Positions 44,758-51,829 of a stretch of 57,363 nucleotides of DNA are shown piece after piece; the first letter of the stretch is position 1, and every line of letters starts with the position of its first letter. The stretch comes from JAICYJ01 sp045806525. GTDB taxonomy: Bacteria; Actinomycetota; Thermoleophilia; Gaiellales; JAICJC01. The notes under the pieces are model-generated. The model saw only the letters and a program-made list of their open reading frames with translations, was not told where the DNA came from and searched no databases. The stretch spans positions 1 through 57,363 of the forward strand of contig JBJMJD010000022.1 in the NCBI GenBank assembly GCA_045806525.1. The letters run 5' to 3'. The position numbers and the translations under genes are program-made.

Positions 44758-44794
44758 GGCCGCGCGGAGGCGAGCATGTCGCCACCGCGCGGCC
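44758..44794. terminator. Long bidirectional terminator hairpin
   Basis: GGCCGCGCGG and CCGCGCGGCC form a 10-bp stem, an A-A mismatch, then GGCGA and TCGCC with loop GCATG. CTTGT follows on the plus strand. It separates the MBL gene and msrA, which converge. Confidence 0.75.
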
Positions 44795-44803
44795 CTTGTA
44801 CCT

Positions 44804-45352
44804 CTAGGAGCGGCTGAACAGGCCGGACAGAAGACCGGAGCGCTGCTCGACCGGCTCGCTGCGAGCTGTCACGGGCGCCGGTGCCTGCAGCTTGCAGGCC
44901 ACCTGGCCGTGCTTCTCGAAGTAGCGCTGGTGGTACTCCTCTGCGGGCCAGAACGTTGGGGCGTCGGTGATCTGGGTCGCGATCGGCTTGCCCAGGTGCG
45001 TCTGCATCGCGGCCAGCGAGTCCTCGGCGATCCGCCGCTGCTCGGGCGAATGTACGAAGATCTCCGACCGGTACTGGGTGCCCACGTCCGGCCCCTGGCG
45101 GTTCTTCTGGGTGGGGTCATGCTCGCCCCAGAACACGGCCAGCAGCTGCTCATAGCTGACGCGCTGCGGGTCGTACTCGACCTCGACGGCCTCGACGTGG
45201 CCGGTGCGGCCGCTGCAAACGGTGCGGTAGTCCGGGTCGTCCACGGTTCCGCCGATGTATCCGACCTGGGTGGCGGTGACGCCGTCGATCTGCATGAACG
45301 CATGCTCGACGCCCCAGAAACAGCCGGCTGCGAAGGTGGCCTTCTCGGTCAT
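44804..45352 (-). CDS. msrA: Peptide-methionine (S)-S-oxide reductase MsrA
   Basis: 182 residues. Catalytic Cys11 is in GCFWG, with the family segments VGYIGG, HVEAVEV and YHQRYF. It repairs oxidised methionine using thioredoxin-type reductants. It follows the Sec-peroxiredoxin gene on the same strand after 97 nt and has its own GGGAG site, so the two could share a message or not. Both act in oxidative-damage defence. Confidence 0.95.
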   Translation of the reverse strand: MTEKATFAAGCFWGVEHAFMQIDGVTATQVGYIGGTVDDPDYRTVCSGRTGHVEAVEVEYDPQRVSYEQLLAVFWGEHDPTQKNRQGPDVGTQYRSEIFVHSPEQRRIAEDSLAAMQTHLGKPIATQITDAPTFWPAEEYHQRYFEKHGQVACKLQAPAPVTARSEPVEQRSGLLSGLFSRS

Positions 45353-45449
45353 GTGGTGATCAGCTCCCTTGATGTGGATGTCGGAAGTATGGACCGGCGA
45401 GCAAGCGATTCGTTACCGGCGTGCCGGATCGGTTCCAATCCCGCTCACA

Positions 45450-45911
45450 TCAGGACGCGCGGCTCAGTGCAGCCGCCTCGTCCAGCAGCTCCTCGACGTC
45501 GGGCAGCTCGCCGTCGCCGTAGCGATGAGCCGCCCGCACGACGCCCTCGCCGTCGACCACGAACACGGACCGCACCGGGGTGTCGGCGAGGCCGCCCATG
45601 TCCTGTGAGACGCCGAACGCCCGCACCGCCTCGGCGTTCCAGTCCGACAGCAGTGGGTACCCGAGGCTGAGCCGCCGCGACCACTCGATGTGCGAGTACG
45701 GGCTGTCACGTGAGATGCCGACCACCGCCACGCCCAGCTCCCGGAACTCCGCGCTCCTGTCACGCAGGAGCCTCAGCTCACTCCGTCAGGTGCTGGTCCA
45801 GTCATAGAGGTAGAAGGCGATCACCGCGGCGCCCAGATCGCGCAGCCGCACCCGCTCGGCGTCGACGCCGAAGAGGTTCAGATCGGGGATCAGATCGCCG
45901 GGGGCAAGCAT
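45450..45911 (-). CDS. Selenocysteine-containing peroxiredoxin (AhpE/BCP-like), TGA-decoded
   Basis: A 153-residue reading frame if the TGA at 45788-45786 is read as selenocysteine 42. The product reads YLYDWTST-U-RSELRLLRD, which places U exactly at the peroxidatic Cys of the Prx motif TxxC. The flanks keep the family pattern (PGDLIPDLNLFG before; VVGISRDSPYSHIEWSRRL and YPLLSDWNAEAVRAFGV after). Fourteen nt past the TGA is a perfect 7-bp hairpin, GCTCCTG-CGTGA-CAGGAGC, with a G in the second loop base, as bacterial SECIS elements require. The ATG follows TAGGCT by 9 nt. The enzyme would reduce hydroperoxides. A plain reading gives two broken fragments. Confidence 0.82.
45753..45771 (-). promoter_or_regulatory. 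SECIS-like hairpin of the peroxiredoxin gene
   Basis: In the mRNA a 7-bp stem closes loop CGUGA. The apical loop lies 21 nt past the UGA, within the 16-37 nt window used in bacterial SECIS models. Below it, AGCU can pair with AGUU across a small internal loop. This would bind SelB and recode the UGA. Confidence 0.7.
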
Positions 45912-45962
45912 GCTTTGCCGAGCCTAGCAACGTGCGGTCACACATCGGGCTAGAGTGGACGC

Positions 45963-46244
45963 ATGTGCAGAAACATCCGACCACTTCACAACTACGAGCC
46001 GGCCAGCACCGAGCAGGAGGCGCACGACGCGGCCCTGCAGTACGTGCGCAAGGTGAGCGGGATGAACAAGCCCGCCCGGGTCAACGAGGAGGCCTTCCAG
46101 CGCGCCGTCGAGGCGGTCACCGAGGCCACGTCGAGGCTGCTGGGCGAGCTGGTCGCGACCGCGCCGCCGCGTGACCGCGCCATCGAGATCGAGCGCGCAC
46201 GCGAACGGTCGATCGCCCGCTTCGGCGACCGCGCCACCGCCTAG
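45963..46244 (+). CDS. DUF2277 protein
   Basis: 93 residues starting MCRNIRPLHNYEP, the signature of DUF2277, a small soluble family of unknown function common in Actinomycetota. Cys2 and the rest of the N-terminus are conserved in the family. TAGAGT lies 6 nt before the ATG. Divergent from the Sec-peroxiredoxin gene across 51 nt. The end overlaps the next gene by 4 nt, convergently. Confidence 0.9.
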   Translation: MCRNIRPLHNYEPASTEQEAHDAALQYVRKVSGMNKPARVNEEAFQRAVEAVTEATSRLLGELVATAPPRDRAIEIERARERSIARFGDRATA

Positions 46245-47143
46245 ACCTCGGCGTCGAGCGCGGCCAGCGCACCCGCCAGCTCGCGGATCGAGCCCTCGGT
46301 GATCGGGCTGACCACCAGGATCGCCTCGTCGGCCCCTGCCGCCGCGAGGTCGCGCAGGTGCGCTGCCAGGGCGGCACCGCCGGCCACGGGCGGAGCGTCG
46401 GGGTCGGCAGACCGCTCGCTGGAGTCGTCCAGCGCCACGGCGACGCAGGCGCTGCGCTCGACCTGCGCGGGGTCGCGGCCGGCCTGCTCGGCCGCGTCGC
46501 TGATCCGCCGGTTGAGGGCCGCGAACCCGTCGGGCGTGTTGCCGTAGTCGTCGAACCAGGTGTTCCAGGAGTCGGCGTGGGGCAGCGTCAGGCTGAGCAT
46601 GCGTGGCCCGTTGGAGCCGACCATGATCGGGATCCGCCGCGCCGGCGGGGGCAGCAGCACCAGGTCGTCGACCTGGGAGAAGCTGCCGTCCATGCTGACG
46701 CGCTCGCCGGCCAGCAGGCCGCGCACGACCTCAAACGACTCGGCGAAGCGCGACACCCGGCGGTCGTAGGGCAGGCCGAACGCGCTGAACTCCCGCTCGT
46801 TCCAGCCGGCGCCCAGGCCGAGCACGAGGCGGCCGCCGCTGACGTCGTCGACGGTCGCCGCCATCTTCGCCAGCAGCCCGGGACTGTGGAAGGCCGTGCA
46901 GGCCACCAGGGGGCCGAGCGTGACGCGTTCGGTGGCCGCCGCAAGCGCCGCCAGCATCGTCCAGACCTCCCACGGCCCGCGCTCGGGGCGGTCGTCCTCG
47001 GGGGCATAGAGCAGATGATCGCCGAGCCAGATCGAGTCGAATCCGACCTGCTCGGCGGCCGTCGCCATGGCCAGATACTCAGGCCAGCGGACGACCCGCT
47101 CGGTCTCGGGAAGCTGCACTCCGACACGCAGTGGGCGAGGCAC
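46241..47143 (-). CDS. LLM-class (F420-dependent type) oxidoreductase
   Basis: 300 residues of the luciferase-like monooxygenase superfamily: DSIWLGDHLLY, LGPLVACTAFHSPGLLAKMAATVD, GRLVLGLGAGWNEREF and IPIMVGSNGPRML. In Actinomycetota this group mostly uses coenzyme F420. The substrate is unknown. The start is GTG, 6 nt after TAGAGT. Confidence 0.88.
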   Translation of the reverse strand: MPRPLRVGVQLPETERVVRWPEYLAMATAAEQVGFDSIWLGDHLLYAPEDDRPERGPWEVWTMLAALAAATERVTLGPLVACTAFHSPGLLAKMAATVDDVSGGRLVLGLGAGWNEREFSAFGLPYDRRVSRFAESFEVVRGLLAGERVSMDGSFSQVDDLVLLPPPARRIPIMVGSNGPRMLSLTLPHADSWNTWFDDYGNTPDGFAALNRRISDAAEQAGRDPAQVERSACVAVALDDSSERSADPDAPPVAGGAALAAHLRDLAAAGADEAILVVSPITEGSIRELAGALAALDAEV

Positions 47144-47200
47144 CGGGCCACTCTAACGCACCGCCCGTCACCGCCTTGACGTGCATGAGATAGTCACGCC

Positions 47201-47671
47201 ATGACAGATCTGCCCGCACTTGCCGAGCGAATCCACGGGATTCTGGTCCGGGCCAAGATCGGTTTCACGCCGTCGCAGGACGGACTCGAGTTCTTCGTCC
47301 CGATCCGCGATGGCACGGCCGCCGTGATGGTTCGGCCGGGCTCGTTCGGAGACGAGCCGCTGGTGCTGTTCCAGTCGCCCGTGCTGCAGGGCGTGCGGTT
47401 CGAGGAGGCGGGCGCGAGGGCGCTGGCAGCCATCAACCTGCGCAACTGCGGCCTGCTGGTGGGCAGGCTGTCGTACTACGAGGAGGACGGCGTGATCGCC
47501 CTCGAGTACGCGATCCTGGCCAGCAACCTGCAGACCCAGGAGTTCATCAGGGCGCTGCAGATCGTGGCCGCATACGCCGACACGCTGGACGACGACCTGC
47601 TGCTGGAGCTGGGCGTGGGAGCGCGCGCCCGCGACGTCTGGGGCCCCGCCGGCGACACCGGGGTGGCCTGA
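47201..47671 (+). CDS. YbjN/type III chaperone-fold protein
   Basis: 156 residues, soluble, of the YbjN-like fold: an N-terminal beta-sheet region (LEFFVPIRDGTAAVMVRP), LLVGRLSYYEEDGVIALEYAIL, and a C-terminal helix typical of the domain (FIRALQIVAAYADTLDDDLLLEL). Function unclear, with relatives linked to stress regulation. Convergent with the racemase-like gene (4 nt between stops). Confidence 0.7.
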   Translation: MTDLPALAERIHGILVRAKIGFTPSQDGLEFFVPIRDGTAAVMVRPGSFGDEPLVLFQSPVLQGVRFEEAGARALAAINLRNCGLLVGRLSYYEEDGVIALEYAILASNLQTQEFIRALQIVAAYADTLDDDLLLELGVGARARDVWGPAGDTGVA

Positions 47672-47675
47672 CACT

Positions 47676-48428
47676 TCAGCGAGTGGCGAGGCCGGCCTGA
47701 CCGGCCGCGGGGTCGGTGCTGATCAGCTCCCGCCGGCCGGGGCGCCGGCGCGCAGTCGTGAGCCCGCCGCGCATCAGCAGCCGGCGCACCCGCTCCGCCG
47801 CCAGCGCGGCCGAGTCGACCACCGCCACCTGCTCGCCGGCCGCCAGCTTGACCCGCGCGGCGACGGCGCTCGCGTGCGGGCAGCCGAGCGCGATCGCGTC
47901 GATACCGGCGGCCCGCAGCGTGGCCACCTCGGCGGTGACGGCAGGGCCGGCGTCACCGCCCGACTCGACCAGCTCGCGGAGACCGGGCACGGCCGACCAG
48001 GTCACCCGGCCGCCGCCGCGCTCGCGCTTGAGGGCGCGCGCCAGCTGGCCACCGCGCAGGCAGCCCGCGCCCGTCATGAGCGCGATGCGGCCGGAGGCCG
48101 AGCGGGCGGCGGCCTGCGGGACGATGCCGTCGATGCCGACCACGGGCACCGGCGCCAGGCCGGCGCGGATCGGCTCGAGGGCGTCGGCGCAGCCCTGGGC
48201 GGACGCCAATACCACCAGCTTGGCCTGGCGCTCGGCGACGACGTCGCAGGCCAGCCGGGTGAGCCGGTCGATCACGACGACCGGCCGTCGTCGTGCGTAG
48301 GGGGCGTAGGCGTGGTCGGCCAGGAGCACCGTGTCCTCCTTGGGCAACAGTCGCACGATCGCATCGCACACGGCCAAGCCGCCGAATCCGGAGGCGATCA
48401 CGACGATCGGGGAATCAGACGAGCCCAT
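47676..48428 (-). CDS. Glutamate racemase-like protein lacking the first catalytic cysteine
   Basis: 250 residues of the Asp/Glu racemase fold. ASGFGGLAVCDAIVRLLP and DHAYAPYARRRP match MurI, but the DSG aspartate is Ala and the first catalytic Cys (ACNT in MurI) is replaced by ASAQ. The second site is kept in ALGCPHASAV. Both cysteines are needed for racemisation, so this is probably not a working MurI. It may be a moonlighting or hydantoin/maleate-type relative. It lies 25 nt after the GcvT-like gene on the same strand. Confidence 0.7.
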   Translation of the reverse strand: MGSSDSPIVVIASGFGGLAVCDAIVRLLPKEDTVLLADHAYAPYARRRPVVVIDRLTRLACDVVAERQAKLVVLASAQGCADALEPIRAGLAPVPVVGIDGIVPQAAARSASGRIALMTGAGCLRGGQLARALKRERGGGRVTWSAVPGLRELVESGGDAGPAVTAEVATLRAAGIDAIALGCPHASAVAARVKLAAGEQVAVVDSAALAAERVRRLLMRGGLTTARRRPGRRELISTDPAAGQAGLATR

Positions 48429-48453
48429 CAGACCGCCGGCGGCTACGACGCAG

Positions 48454-50442
48454 CTACGACCGCGGCCGCGTCTTCTCGGGGTCGTAGATCGGGAACTGGT
48501 CGACCACCGCCGGCACCAGCCGGCCGTCGGGCAGCGTCACCTCGACCTGCCTGCCCATCTCGGCCAGGTCCGCCTCGATGCAGGCCATCGCGATCAGCTT
48601 GTCCACGGTCGGCGAGCGGCCCGCGCTGGGCGACGTCAGCTTGCCCACACCACGCCCGTTCGAGAGCACCGGCGTGTTGTAGTCGGGCGCGTCCTCACCG
48701 GCGATCACGAGCGTCACCATGCGGTGCGTGATCCCCGCGTCGAGCTCCGCCTGCAACGCCTCCTTACCGTAGAAGTCGCCCTTGTCGAGCTTGATCATGC
48801 GGTCGAGATTGACGTGGAAGGGCGACGTTACGCCCGGGAAGTAGTCAAAGCCGATGAAGATCAGCCCAGCCTCGATCCGCAGGCTCTCGACCGCCGCCAG
48901 TCCGTAGGGCCGGATGCCCATCGACGCGCCCTGGTCGAGCAGCCCCTGCCAGACCTTCTCCGCATCGCCCGGCTCGCAGAACACCTCGTAGCCGAGCTCG
49001 CCCGAGTAGCCGGTGCGGGCCACGTAGCACTGCGCACCACAGACCGAGACCGGCTCCGTCAGGAAGCGGAAGTACCGCAGCCCGGCGACGTCGGCATCGG
49101 TCACGGCGGACAGCAGCTCGCGTGACCGGGGCCCCTGCACCTGCAGGTGCGGCATCTCCATCGTGTGCTCCGTGATCGCCAGCGCGAAGTCGCCGGTGAT
49201 CCGGCGGAAGTGGTCGGCGTCGGTGTCGAGCGCCGTCACCACCAGCACGCGCTTGGGATCGTCGCCGCGGAAGACAACGCCGTCGCCCAGCATCCTCCCC
49301 TGCGCGTCCACGAACGGCGCGTAGCGGGCCTGTCCCGGCTCGAGGCCCGCCATGTCAGCAGTGAAGCAGTAGTCGACCGCCGCCATCGCGTCCTTGCCGC
49401 TGAAGAACCACTTGCGCAGCGGCGACTCGTCCCAGATCCCGACCGCCTCGCGCACCGCGTGGTGCTCGGCGAGCGGGTCGCCGAAGTCCGAGATCCAGTC
49501 CCAGCCCTCCCACTCCGCGAAGTTGCCGCCCAGCCGCCGCTGGATCCCGTCGAACCCCGTCCGCAGCAGCCCATCGGGGTAGGCGCCGGACGGCGCCGGC
49601 TGATCGATCTGCAGCGCCGCGGCGGCGGCGATGTCAAAAGGGGCCGCGTCGCCCTCGAGGGCCGGCATCGGCACCTCCACGGGCATGATGGTCGTCGGCG
49701 TCGCCCGCCGGGTCAGCTCCTGGTGGCCGGGTGGCAGCACCTGGGTCACGCCCAGCAGCGCCCGCGCCTGCGCCGGCCCGGCCAGCGTTCGGTAGCCCTC
49801 GACCGGCTGCTTTTCCTCGCGGTCGATGTTCCGCCGCAGCCGCCGCAGCCGGGCCTGGAACCCGGCGTCCAGCCCCGGCGTCGAGAAGATCGCCTGCTCC
49901 ACGTAGCTCTCGACCACGCGGTTTCCGACCAGGTGCACGTCCGAGTCGCGCGCCACGCCGGTGCGCGGTGAGTACGTCACGACCGACTTGACGTGCGACA
50001 GGTAGGCGTTCCAGGTCGAGAGCACCACCTCGCCCCGGCAGCGCGCCCCCGTCTCTGGGATCGCCAGCAGGTTGACCTTGCGGTCGTTGACCGCCTCCAG
50101 CAGCGCCTCGGTGGTCGGGTTCAGAATCGTCACCCACTTGTGCAGCGGCCAGATGTCCAGCTGGTTGAAGTCCCCCGCCTCGCAGCCGACGCCGAACAGA
50201 TACGTGTCGCAGTAGCGGAAGAAGTTGCCGGTGCCGAGGGTGGCCCGCATGTAGTCGTAGAACAGCGTGATGGTCGCGCAGATCAGGTTGGAGCAGCCGA
50301 CGGCGTCCATCGGCTGGGCGAGCACGACGCCGAGCCGGTCGCCGGGCTGGTATCCGCCCTGCCACAGCTCGGACAGGGGCTGCTGCTTGCCGTCCCGTTC
50401 GACGGCGAAATCGCTTGCGTCAAGGGCGTAAGAGGAATGCAT
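48454..50442 (-). CDS. GcvT-like aminomethyltransferase with a large N-terminal extension
   Basis: 662 residues. The C-terminal half (about 285-662) is a folate-binding GcvT/DMGDH_C-type domain (WDESPLRKWFFSGKDA, LQVQGPRSRELL, ARTGYSGELGYEVF, YGLAAVESLRIEAG), which usually moves one-carbon groups to tetrahydrofolate. The N-terminal 270 residues are a second domain I do not recognise (GDRLGVVLAQPMDAVGCSNL, YCDTYLFGVGCEAGDFNQL). Some O- and N-demethylases use this kind of folate domain, so a methyl donor compound is the likely substrate. The start at 50442 follows TAGGAT by 7 nt. The frame continuing upstream is spurious. Confidence 0.8.
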   Translation of the reverse strand: MHSSYALDASDFAVERDGKQQPLSELWQGGYQPGDRLGVVLAQPMDAVGCSNLICATITLFYDYMRATLGTGNFFRYCDTYLFGVGCEAGDFNQLDIWPLHKWVTILNPTTEALLEAVNDRKVNLLAIPETGARCRGEVVLSTWNAYLSHVKSVVTYSPRTGVARDSDVHLVGNRVVESYVEQAIFSTPGLDAGFQARLRRLRRNIDREEKQPVEGYRTLAGPAQARALLGVTQVLPPGHQELTRRATPTTIMPVEVPMPALEGDAAPFDIAAAAALQIDQPAPSGAYPDGLLRTGFDGIQRRLGGNFAEWEGWDWISDFGDPLAEHHAVREAVGIWDESPLRKWFFSGKDAMAAVDYCFTADMAGLEPGQARYAPFVDAQGRMLGDGVVFRGDDPKRVLVVTALDTDADHFRRITGDFALAITEHTMEMPHLQVQGPRSRELLSAVTDADVAGLRYFRFLTEPVSVCGAQCYVARTGYSGELGYEVFCEPGDAEKVWQGLLDQGASMGIRPYGLAAVESLRIEAGLIFIGFDYFPGVTSPFHVNLDRMIKLDKGDFYGKEALQAELDAGITHRMVTLVIAGEDAPDYNTPVLSNGRGVGKLTSPSAGRSPTVDKLIAMACIEADLAEMGRQVEVTLPDGRLVPAVVDQFPIYDPEKTRPRS

Positions 50443-50505
50443 GCGGCAGATCCTACCGGTCCACTGCGGCAGCGCTAGCCGAGGCCGTTTGTACAGTGAA
50501 CGCTC

Positions 50506-51744
50506 GTGACGGATGCGCGTGAACCGCCCGCCGCGCGGGCACCCGAGCCGGGAGGCGAACTGGTGGTCGAGCACGTCGACGACCCTCGCTTTGCGCTGCT
50601 GACCGCGCGTGAGCCATCCGAGCACGGGCTCCGCATCGACCCCGCGACCGGCCGCGTGCCGCTTCCGCCACCCGCCCCGGCGGTCGTTCGCGCACCCGCC
50701 CGCCACCGGGTCGCCAGCGAGCGCCGCCGGGCCGGCCGGCTGGCGATCGCCGCGCTGATGCTGCCGATCCTGGTCGCGGCCGGGATCGGCATCGTGGTGT
50801 GGCAGCAGGGCGACTCCGGCGGCTCCCCGCCGCCCCCCGCCGTCAGCCGGCGGCCGCCCGCCTTCACCGTCTCGACCACCGTCGCCGCGGCCGCCCCGGC
50901 GCCCCACGGCATCGCCGTCGCCGCCGCCGGCAACGGCGGCCTCTGGTACCAGTCGGCGGGCGGCGCGGTCACACGGCTGGCGGCGACCGACGGCTCGGTC
51001 AACTACACCTTCGCCTCCGCACGCCCGGCGCTGGGGCTGGCCGTCTCCGGCGACTCCCTGCTGTCGCTGGTGAACGGCCCCGCGGGCGCCGAGCTGGTCT
51101 CCCGCGACCGCGGCTCGGGCCAGGTGCAGTCGCGGCTGCCGCTGCCAGGCGCGGCCGTGTGCTCGGCGCCGGCCACCGCCTGCGCGCCGCTGGTCGCCGA
51201 CGGCCAGGTCTGGACGGCGCTGGCCGGCGGCGTTGCCCGCATCGACAATGAACGAGCCACCCTCACCCCCGTGACGGGCGTGCTGGCGCTCGCCGGCAGC
51301 GGCCGGGGGGTGTGGGCGCTGACCGCCACCTCGATCGTCGCGCTCAGCGCCGCGGACGGCCACGTGCTGGGCGCGACGCGCCTGGACGGGCTCGTCCCCC
51401 GCATGATCGCGGCAGGAGCCGGCGCGGTGTGGGTGGCGGGCACCCGCGACGGGCATCCCCAGCTGCTCCGCTTCGACGGCCCGCCCGGCCGCCCCCCGCG
51501 GGCCATCGCCCTGCCGGCATCGGCCACCGCAATCGCCGCCGCCGGAGGCGCGATCTGGCTGGCGCTCACCGGCCACGGCGTGCGCGAGCTCGACCCCTCG
51601 GTGAACCGGCTGGCCGGCGCCACGATCACGCTGCCCGACCAGAACGCGCTGCTCTCGATCCGTCCCGACCAGCTGTGGTCGGTGCGCGTGGCCGCCGGCC
51701 ACGCCTCCTTCACGCGCATCGATCTGGCCGCGTCCGGCTCGTAA
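50506..51744 (+). CDS. Single-pass membrane protein with propeller-like extracellular repeats
   Basis: 412 residues. A cytosolic, Pro-rich N-terminus (about 80 residues), one transmembrane helix (LAIAALMLPILVAAGIGIVVW), a short linker and an extracellular region with repeated units ending in GGxW or GGVW-like turns (GGLWYQSAG, DGQVWTALAGG, AGAVWVAGT, GGAIWLALT), spaced about 45-50 residues as in a beta-propeller. Function unknown. Related in layout to anti-sigma or kinase-sensor extracellular domains. GTG start, 8 nt after TACAGT. Confidence 0.65.
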   Translation: MTDAREPPAARAPEPGGELVVEHVDDPRFALLTAREPSEHGLRIDPATGRVPLPPPAPAVVRAPARHRVASERRRAGRLAIAALMLPILVAAGIGIVVWQQGDSGGSPPPPAVSRRPPAFTVSTTVAAAAPAPHGIAVAAAGNGGLWYQSAGGAVTRLAATDGSVNYTFASARPALGLAVSGDSLLSLVNGPAGAELVSRDRGSGQVQSRLPLPGAAVCSAPATACAPLVADGQVWTALAGGVARIDNERATLTPVTGVLALAGSGRGVWALTATSIVALSAADGHVLGATRLDGLVPRMIAAGAGAVWVAGTRDGHPQLLRFDGPPGRPPRAIALPASATAIAAAGGAIWLALTGHGVRELDPSVNRLAGATITLPDQNALLSIRPDQLWSVRVAAGHASFTRIDLAASGS

Positions 51745-51755
51745 CCGACGGCATC

Positions 51756-51774
51756 AGCCCGCGTCTGGGCTTTT
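51756..51774 (+). terminator. Small hairpin with T-run
   Basis: AGCCC and GGGCT with a 6-nt loop, followed by TTTT: a weak intrinsic terminator 12 nt past the propeller gene's stop. Copy-like text (ATCAGCCC) recurs at about 51799. Confidence 0.5.
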
Positions 51775-51829
51775 CCGGCCGCGTCGTCTCACGTAGTATC
51801 AGCCCCCGCCTCGATTGAAGGAGCTCGCG

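Noticed and set aside
45450..45731. A short 93-residue protein as the true peroxiredoxin-region gene
   Set aside because: It would lack the N-terminal half and the peroxidatic residue, while the in-frame upstream codons encode exactly the missing half with only the TGA between.
48454..51702. 1082-residue fusion of the GcvT-like protein with an upstream domain
   Set aside because: The extra N-terminal part is antisense to the propeller gene, and a leaderless box precedes the ATG at 50442.
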